From Lingula anatina (Eukaryota; Brachiopoda; Lingulata; Lingulida; Lingulidae): a stretch of DNA of 64,000 nucleotides. Location: the NCBI RefSeq assembly GCF_001039355.2, contig NW_019776135.1, positions 665,141 through 729,140 of the forward strand, given 5' to 3'. Below are positions 57,212 through 64,000 of this stretch, piece by piece. The notes under the pieces were generated by a model, which was not told the origin of the DNA, did no database searches, and saw only the letters and a program-made list of their open reading frames with translations. Both the position numbers and the translations under genes were made by a program. Each line of letters starts with the position of its first letter. The stretch's first letter is position 1.

Positions 57212-60200
57212 ATGGAATACCCACTCAGTGTTTGGCATGCATTTTGTCTTCTAAGTGTCATTGGTTTATTTGTGCACTACCTGTTGGTAAGTGACCTGCA
57301 ACGTGAACATCCATTGGTGCCCCATGTCAGCCGTTTCCACGACACTTTACCACCCTATACAAGATTCTATCGTGTATTGCAGGAGGGCAATGTAACAAAC
57401 CTCAACGCTTCAGTGTGTGACGTTAACACACTCGATGGACTTCACGCCTTCTCAGCCCGCTACCTAGAGTGGGTTTTATCCGGAACCAGAAAACCGCTGA
57501 CAAACTCTTGCACTTCGTCGATCAGCCCCACTTTTAATACACATGATAATCTTATCATACGATTTTATAAAGCATATAACAAACTAATGCAGACACAGCA
57601 ACATTTAAGTGAAGCTTCTCTCGTCAAGAGATTGGAAAACGGAATTGGCTGCGAAGCAAGGCGATCCCTTAAAAACCGGCGAGCTCTTTCGCATGGAATG
57701 CATAAGTTAGCATATGGCGCCATGTACCATGACCGAGAAGTGGTGGTTAAAACGCCGTTTATGTTCAGCAAGTTTTCGAAGAAATGCTTGTTGCTTGAGA
57801 GAAAATCGCTACCCTCGTGTTATGCAGCAGTGGCTTGGTGTTTCGTACAGGAAATTTGGATTCATCAAATATTACACCACACAAACATCATAAAGGTAGG
57901 TTTGAGTAGTAATTGCAACTAATTACCGATTGGGCCTGCAAGTGCTTGAATGGCACCAACACATAGCCACTGATGGCCATCGTATCAGCCGACATTCATT
58001 GTAAGGTGTACAGGTTCATCGAGGAGGCTGAGATTTCAGGGGGCGTTGGTGAACAAAATTAAATATTAATATCATTTATACATTAGGTGAACATACAGGA
58101 CGGATTGCTGCCAGTCTAACAACCGAAAGACAATAAATTGACAAACCCCAGACATAATTGGCGTTAATTAATCTAACTGTGTGTTAATTGCTTGCAAAAT
58201 CGACGTGCTAAATGCCCTGAGCTACCTCCCAGAGCAAGTGGCCCCATTTATCATACTATGTACGTTTAAGTATATTGCATTTTCAATGTTAACTTTTAGT
58301 TACTGGGCTACTGCATACCCAACACACTGTTTGATGGTACTGTAGACACGACGGTTACCATGGTAACTGAGATGGGGATACCTCTCAACCTGTCAAACAC
58401 GACATGGGACCAGAAACTAAAGGTACTGTAACTCAAGTATACAGAAACTATAAGTAACTGCAGGTAACTGAAATAAACAGTAACTACAGGTACATGTAAA
58501 TACAGGTAACTTTAATCCTTTGAGAATAAAACGAAGGGACTGGAAAAGCAGGACAAGATCAAAGGCTAATAGGCCTAGTGCATTTCCTCAGCAGAGCCAA
58601 ATCCGTACAGATCACGAAACTTCAGGTAGCGTGCAGGTAGAGCACGATCGCTGACTTTTTATGCCATTAACCTAGTTCTATGTAGATCGCATGAGGCAGT
58701 TCTCCGGGTGATTGGGACAACAAACATATAGGGGTCAAACGTGCGTATATTTTAATGTTTTGTCGTGAAAGAATTCAAAATGCCCAGGTCAATCGTGCCT
58801 GTCGTCGTCAAATGAGGTAACAAATTTGTATTTATATTTGTTATTACACTTCACTCATTCGTAAGCTTCCGAGGATTTCCAAGGATGTGGGCCTTGGAGT
58901 TGACTCCCCAACAGTTCCTTGGATAATGTCATTCTTCGATACATGCAGATACTATGGGAGAGAAAATTAACAGCAACATACAATCCTTGCAGAACACTGA
59001 TTACCATTACGGCCATAAAAATCATTTTAGTGAAATGAAATTAGATACAAATCTGCTCTGTTGACTTAGACACGGTGTCCCAATTATTAGCAGATTTTAC
59101 ACATAAAGTGAATTTATTTTTTATTCTATAAGAAATGAAAAATATTTCTAATATTACTAAATGCGAAAATTTGGAATTTAAAAGCTGTTCATTTATATTA
59201 TGGACAGAAAAATTTGTCCCGAATGTAAAAGTCATAAGTAATGAAAAACACTTTATATCACAACTCGGCAATTAATCAATGAAAATAATTAAGTTTATGC
59301 CATTATATTCTTCAATGTATATTACATTGTCAACTAAGAAGTAACCACAGGTAACACAAATGTACAGAAACTACAAGTAACTACAGGTAACGAAATGTAA
59401 AGAAACGTAGGCTACTAGTTTCAGTGGCAACTTCCACCTGTCATTACTGCGGCATAAGTACTCACAGAAGTCAAGCTCGTCCCGATGTTTATATAATATA
59501 TAATATATAATACGAGAGGAGAAGCCCATTTTGGTCCCGCTTATCTCGATTGCAGTGAATACTCGTACTGTGACAACGTGTACAAACGACCCATGAACTC
59601 TTGGACAATGTCGAGAAAGTGCCAAATTCTTGCAACTGCCACCATTTTACGGCTTTTGACGACGATTTCGGAACGCAGTTTTACAAGTGAACGCTATGAA
59701 GTGGGATTTTTCTTTAAAGATTTTTCTTTGACATATTGTGCATAAATCTAACTTTATGTATACTTATAGAAAATATACATGTGTGTGTGGGGGTTATATC
59801 AATAAATGTGGAAAGGTGAATTAATCACAGCATTCAAAATAGATTGAAAATCTGCTCTCCTACTTCTGCCACCCGGAATGTTGTGTACGAGAAAGTATTG
59901 TAAATGTAAAATTCTAGGCACTTTTATTTTAATACCGTAAAAACCAATGCATTTTTTTACAAGATGTGCAGCTAGTAACTAGTAACTCTTACAGCAGGTC
60001 TCCACCAGGATGGACGGAGTCGGTAGACAGTCGCTGGAATGATGTGGTTACATGTATTTGGAGAAGAACACTGTAAATAGAAATTACGTATTATACAGAG
60101 TTACCGTGCGCATTGTGCCCCGGCCTATTCCATGATCGGTATACAAAGAATTGCGTGCAGTGTTCTATCGCGATTTTCTTTGTTGATGTAATAAAGTAAT

Positions 60201-61260
60201 GTATTCTTTGAAATTTGAAATTTTCATTTTTTCATATTTTGCATTGAAATTGTGTGACTTTAAAATCCCAAGGGACTGAAGCCCAATGCTAGTTACGTTT
60301 TCTGAATGTTCATGCTACGTATAGTACACAATTAAAATTTGGTGGGGATTTAGATATCATGTAACATTGCATCAAAATTGACCAAAAGACTATATTGAGT
60401 ACTTGCATCATCATTTTCTGCTTTGTTTCTGTACATTTGTTTATAGATCAGTTATGAAGTGGCGGAACTAATGGACTTTGCTCGCCAACATCCAATCGGC
60501 TCCGTAGAAATGCGAGACTTTAATATGGGCCAGTTCGTTATGGTGAACAACACTGTAAAGCTCGTGGATATGGCGTCTTTTAGAATAGGAGAAATGTACT
60601 GTCACAACATGGATGACTGTGCCGCAAAACAAGGGCCTCCAAAGAAGAGAGCATTAAGGTATACAGTGCATGTACATGTAGATCGTTCTTCATCTTTTGA
60701 TGTGTGTATCAGTTTACTAGACTTTACATTTGAAGTCAGAAATACACATATACCAGTTACATGTTCTCTACAATATTTTAATTATTTGTAAACCTTACTA
60801 CTACTTGGGATACTTGGGATACGTTGCAATAAAATCAAAAACCTTCTTTAACATTTTATTAAAATTAATCTTTAACATTTTCTTTAGTCTCATATTATGT
60901 CAAAAAACTACATTTAAACCTTATTTATATAATGTGGACTTAAATAAAACTTTCAAAATTAGCTATAATAGTATATGCTTTATTATTCCAAGTTTTATAT
61001 GACAAATACATGTTAATTTCCACCAAGTTATACGCTTATTTGCGTTTGTGGTTTCCAGGGTGCCATGCGTGAATGGTTCTTGTGTAGGACTGAATGAGAA
61101 ACTAAATGTATGGGCGTACAACTCTCGTCTGCTAAGGGAATATATTCTACCGGACGCTCCACTCATCTTCAGAAGGAGGCTGAACAACATAGTACAAAAA
61201 GCCGACAAAGGGGAAGTTGGAATCGAGGTTATAAAAGATATACTGAGGAGAATGAAATGA
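57212..61260 (+). CDS. PKDCC/VLK-like secretory-pathway kinase, copy 2
   Basis: Exons 57212-57895, 58300-58422, 60447-60658 and 61059-61260 give 406 residues. The first three exons have exactly the same lengths as copy 1. It has an N-terminal membrane anchor, then the kinase-like domain with the ATP-site Lys present (K180 in REVVVKTPF), LLGYC, MVTEMGIPLN, GSVEMRDFNMGQF (Arg of copy 1 changed to Gly), LVDMASFRIGE and PCVNGSCVGLNEKLNV. Translation stops at TGA 61258-61260 after LRRMK. The bases beyond still encode YQQLQNTDRQ and a stop in another frame, matching the end of copy 1, so a small indel has shortened the tail by about 16 residues. It is a tandem duplicate on the same strand. Confidence 0.88.
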
Positions 61261-61526
61261 TGTTAGTCAGGCATTATCAACAGCTTCAAAACACTGACAG
61301 ACAATAACAAGTGTTTTTCCTTACAGAAAAATAATACAAACAGCTTGCATATAGCGCAAGAAGTAATAACTGAGCACATCCTAACATTTATGTGAACCCT
61401 CCCCTAGCGAGTCCCAAAGGTTAGGGCGAAAAAACGAAATTATCTACAAATATGCATTTTGTCTCTGTTTATTTCTTCGCTTTTCCGGGAACATATTATA
61501 TGACCTGCATTGTGGGAGGTGAAAAA

Positions 61527-61542
61527 GCAGCACATCTGCTGC
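61527..61542. promoter_or_regulatory. Conserved hairpin GCAGCACATCTGCTGC, copy 2
   Basis: Identical to 56302-56317 while the surrounding spacer has diverged. Confidence 0.45.
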
Positions 61543-61648
61543 AATTCTTGACTAAGTGAGACATTTATTTATGGTAACTCCCTTGTCTTGTCTTGCCTTG
61601 CCTTGCATTTCCCTTCCCATGCCTTAAAACACCAAGAGAGCAAATGCA

Positions 61649-61654
61649 AATAAA
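61649..61654 (+). terminator. Candidate polyadenylation signal, kinase 2
   Basis: AATAAA about 390 bp after the stop codon. Confidence 0.4.
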
Positions 61655-61836
61655 TATATAACGTTAGCACATTAAAGATACATATAAACCGAGCCTTCTA
61701 CTAGTTTTCTATACGATTAAACAAAGTAGACATGCCATGTTATAAACCAGATTGAACTCTCGTTCAGCCAAAAGAAATAGCTTTAAAACTGCACCTTCTT
61801 CAAATATTTGGTCGTAAATTGGCCTATATAATATAT

Positions 61837-61997
61837 CTGGGCCCCGTAACTCGAAAGCATTGCGACCGATCGCGAGCGCAAGCGTCTCGATTCCATAACT
61901 CGCCCATACTCGTCCCATATAGGCCCTATTATATTATATAGCCTCTATGTGATATCGCTATTCGCAATACGCGAAGCTTTCGAGTTACGGGACCCTG
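61837..61997. mobile_element. 161-bp inverted-repeat element (MITE-like)
   Basis: CCCCGTAACTCGAAAGC near the left end pairs with GCTTTCGAGTTACGGGACC at the right end, about 20 bp with two mismatches. Inside, CGATCGCGAGCGCAAGCG is CpG-rich compared with the surroundings. No clear target duplication. Confidence 0.65.
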
Positions 61998-64000
61998 GTC
62001 CTCCAGTAAATAAAGGTCCGCTAAATGACGTAGTACTGCCCGTGCATTGCATAATCAGCACTCGTACTCCCATTTTTATGGATGTGTAGTACATGTAGTT
62101 ACATGTACATACTTATTCAAATAAGACTGCTGAGGAAAGTTTATAGCACAGAAGGACAGTAGAAAATCCAAACACATATTATTTTTCGGAAAATATGAAA
62201 CGATGTCCTGTGATATTTCTCTAAGTTTTACTATCTGAAACTATATGGTCGCGTTTGGTTGGGTTTGTGGGAAATTTTGATATAAGAATTACATGTACAT
62301 GTGCACCGTAACTCCTCCTCTGCTCGGCCCACCTAACACAATACAGAGCGCTGAGTTTGTGTCGGACTCAATGCACTAGTGGAGTTAGTCAGTTAGTTAG
62401 TCAATTAAATTTTGAAACTGGTTAGCGTCATACTGCACGGACAAGTTTTGTTTAAAAAACACTTATTGTTAAAACAATATTCTATAATTCCTGACCGCGT
62501 ACGTAGCTTTCATTGACGAGACGTCGTGCTTTTCGCTCCACACGAATAATCTATGATGATGATGCCTTTGAAAAGGTAACAGTGTTGAAAAGGGTTTATC
62601 AACTTAAGATTTACAACAGATGCATACTGCACTCATCATTTATCATTTGTCCAAGGAGCATTTAAAGGACAGGATTTGAATCTGATGAAAAAAAATAGAT
62701 TTATTGTGAAAAGAACTCCGCATATCTGAGCTTTTGGCGAATAGATTCCTCTTACCCATAAGATTCCACATACGATGGGCAACATCATGCAACCCCTAAC
62801 CCGTAACTCGGTAGCAAGGTATTCTCAGACGATAAACGTACTTATTTCTCATTCCCGTGTATTGTGACGCTACCATCCACAAACTTCGTATCAGTCTTCC
62901 ACATTTGACTTTTTAATCCCAAAGATTGTGACAACGCTGCACTTTCTTCGGATATCTTGACATTTGTTCGGGAATTAATGAGCGACTTGATATGATTTGT
63001 TGAAGTAGGGTTATGCGTGTGATAACGGTACATATACCAGTATGATGGCTGCATTTTACCGTCACATAAGACACATCTGTGGTAGTGACTGCCCCATGTC
63101 CTGTTGATATGCTTGAAAGGGGGAGTGAGGAAGGAGTTACACTATATGTTGGTAGAGAATGCAAATACGGAAGTCTGTGCATTTAGACGTATTTGTATGT
63201 GTGCATTTAGGTGCATTTGTATGAGTGACAGGCTGCATGTGTGTGTGCGCGCAAATATTTGTGTATGCTTTTGCGCGCGTATATATAGGTACCTAGCAAA
63301 CACAGAACGTAAATATAACGTTATCATAACGTTTATATAACCAAAATATTGGTATTGTCACGCTGGGTACGTTTGGGTGTATACGACTAGAAGGGTGCGT
63401 TCCTGGTATGAGCTATGGGTGCGGATTAACAAGAACATATAGCTGGAGGTTTCGGGAGACATTTCACTTAAATTAAATATATTGACATACCAAGCTCTAT
63501 TGCAAAATACATGTACTATCCTCTGCTCCGAAATTGTTGAAATGAAAAATCAGGGCGAGCAAAGAATGCTCATTGCTCTCCTACATGTATCTACAGAGAC
63601 AAATACAAAATGATGATTATACATTACATAATGATCACATATTTTATAACAACATTTATAGTAAAAGTCAACTTTTTTGGGGTGGTGTATTGAAAAAGAA
63701 TTTCTGTTATCAGCATTTCATCCAGCAAGTCCATATTTGGTGACAGGTAGCTGATGGCAGTCACCGTCAGCACTTCAAAACGCAGGGCGACATTCGTGTT
63801 TCCATTTTGGAAAGCGTTCTTAGGAGAAACAGTGCAGCGCATACTACACAACAGCTGGACACATGTTATCAAAACGTGAGCCTTAAACTGCTACTATTTT
63901 GTAGAATTCAATGAAATATTTCCCCCTATTACAAAATACGAACACAAAATTCGTTTCTGGCCAACGGAGAGGGCCATTATTATCTAAATCCCAAACAGTG
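61998..64000. other. Terminal spacer, no gene recognised
   Basis: AT-rich DNA with low-complexity GTGTGC/GCATTT stretches at 63180-63290. Two minus-strand frames (63054-62842 and 63872-63624) have slightly higher GC than their surroundings and could be exons of a minus-strand gene extending past the window. I recognise no family and no convincing splice pair. Confidence 0.5.

Noticed and set aside
1-64000. CRISPR arrays, operons, phage or other prokaryotic systems
   Set aside because: No regularly spaced direct repeats of that type and no prokaryotic gene organisation; all direct repeats seen are microsatellites, tandem duplications or target-site duplications in animal DNA.

Overview
The window is animal nuclear DNA. 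Genes are split by GT-AG introns, AT-rich intergenic DNA is full of microsatellites, and there are many short inverted-repeat elements and non-LTR retrotransposon remnants. It reads like a draft assembly of a highly polymorphic marine invertebrate. A GRL101-type LDLa/LRR receptor, a TTAA-flanked repeat with AGGGATAATAACTC ends, and a high density of TACATGTA words make a lophotrochozoan, probably a mollusc, my best guess. That is inference; no species-specific marker was recognised.

Layout. (1) 1-15571, + strand: most of an EDEM1-type gene (GH47 family, ER-associated degradation) with ten exons; the 5' end lies outside the window. Its fifth intron region holds a duplicated ~3.3 kb block carrying a second copy of exons 4 and 5, and a 3.3 kb internally deleted jockey/CR1-like retrotransposon with a 20-bp target-site duplication. 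(2) 15.6-20.6 kb: 3' UTR and repeat-rich spacer. (3) 20.6-41.9 kb, + strand: three paralogous AMP-forming acyl-CoA synthetase genes (ACSF2-like), each with its start codon just after a likely 5'-UTR splice acceptor. The first two show a mosaic of near-identical and diverged blocks, as expected from gene conversion. The third is interrupted by a 286-bp inverted-repeat element that may be removed as an intron. Between copies 2 and 3 lie 14 kb of gene-poor DNA with microsatellites, a cluster of TGATTGAC motifs, tRNA-like remnants and a 270-bp assembly gap.

(4) 43.0-49.3 kb, - strand: a two-exon gene for a receptor of about 2020 residues. In order it has a signal peptide, CUB domain, a long unassigned ectodomain, C-type lectin domain, LDLa repeats, leucine-rich repeats and seven membrane segments. 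It resembles mollusc GRL101/relaxin-receptor-like LGRs but has extra N-terminal modules and lacks the usual DRY and NPxxY motifs. (5) 51.7-61.3 kb, + strand: two tandem four-exon genes for secretory-pathway kinases related to PKDCC (VLK). Exon lengths are identical for exons 1-3. Copy 1 has Arg at the expected ATP-anchoring Lys position; copy 2 keeps Lys but has a shifted, shortened C-terminus. (6) 61.3-64 kb: spacer with one small inverted-repeat element and no gene I can support.

The genes do not form an obvious pathway. What they share is recent local change: tandem duplication, gene conversion and small-transposon insertion. The most interesting items are the composite receptor, the possible transposon-derived intron in the third synthetase, the frame-incompatible exon-pair duplication in EDEM1, and the split of catalytic residues between the two kinase paralogues.
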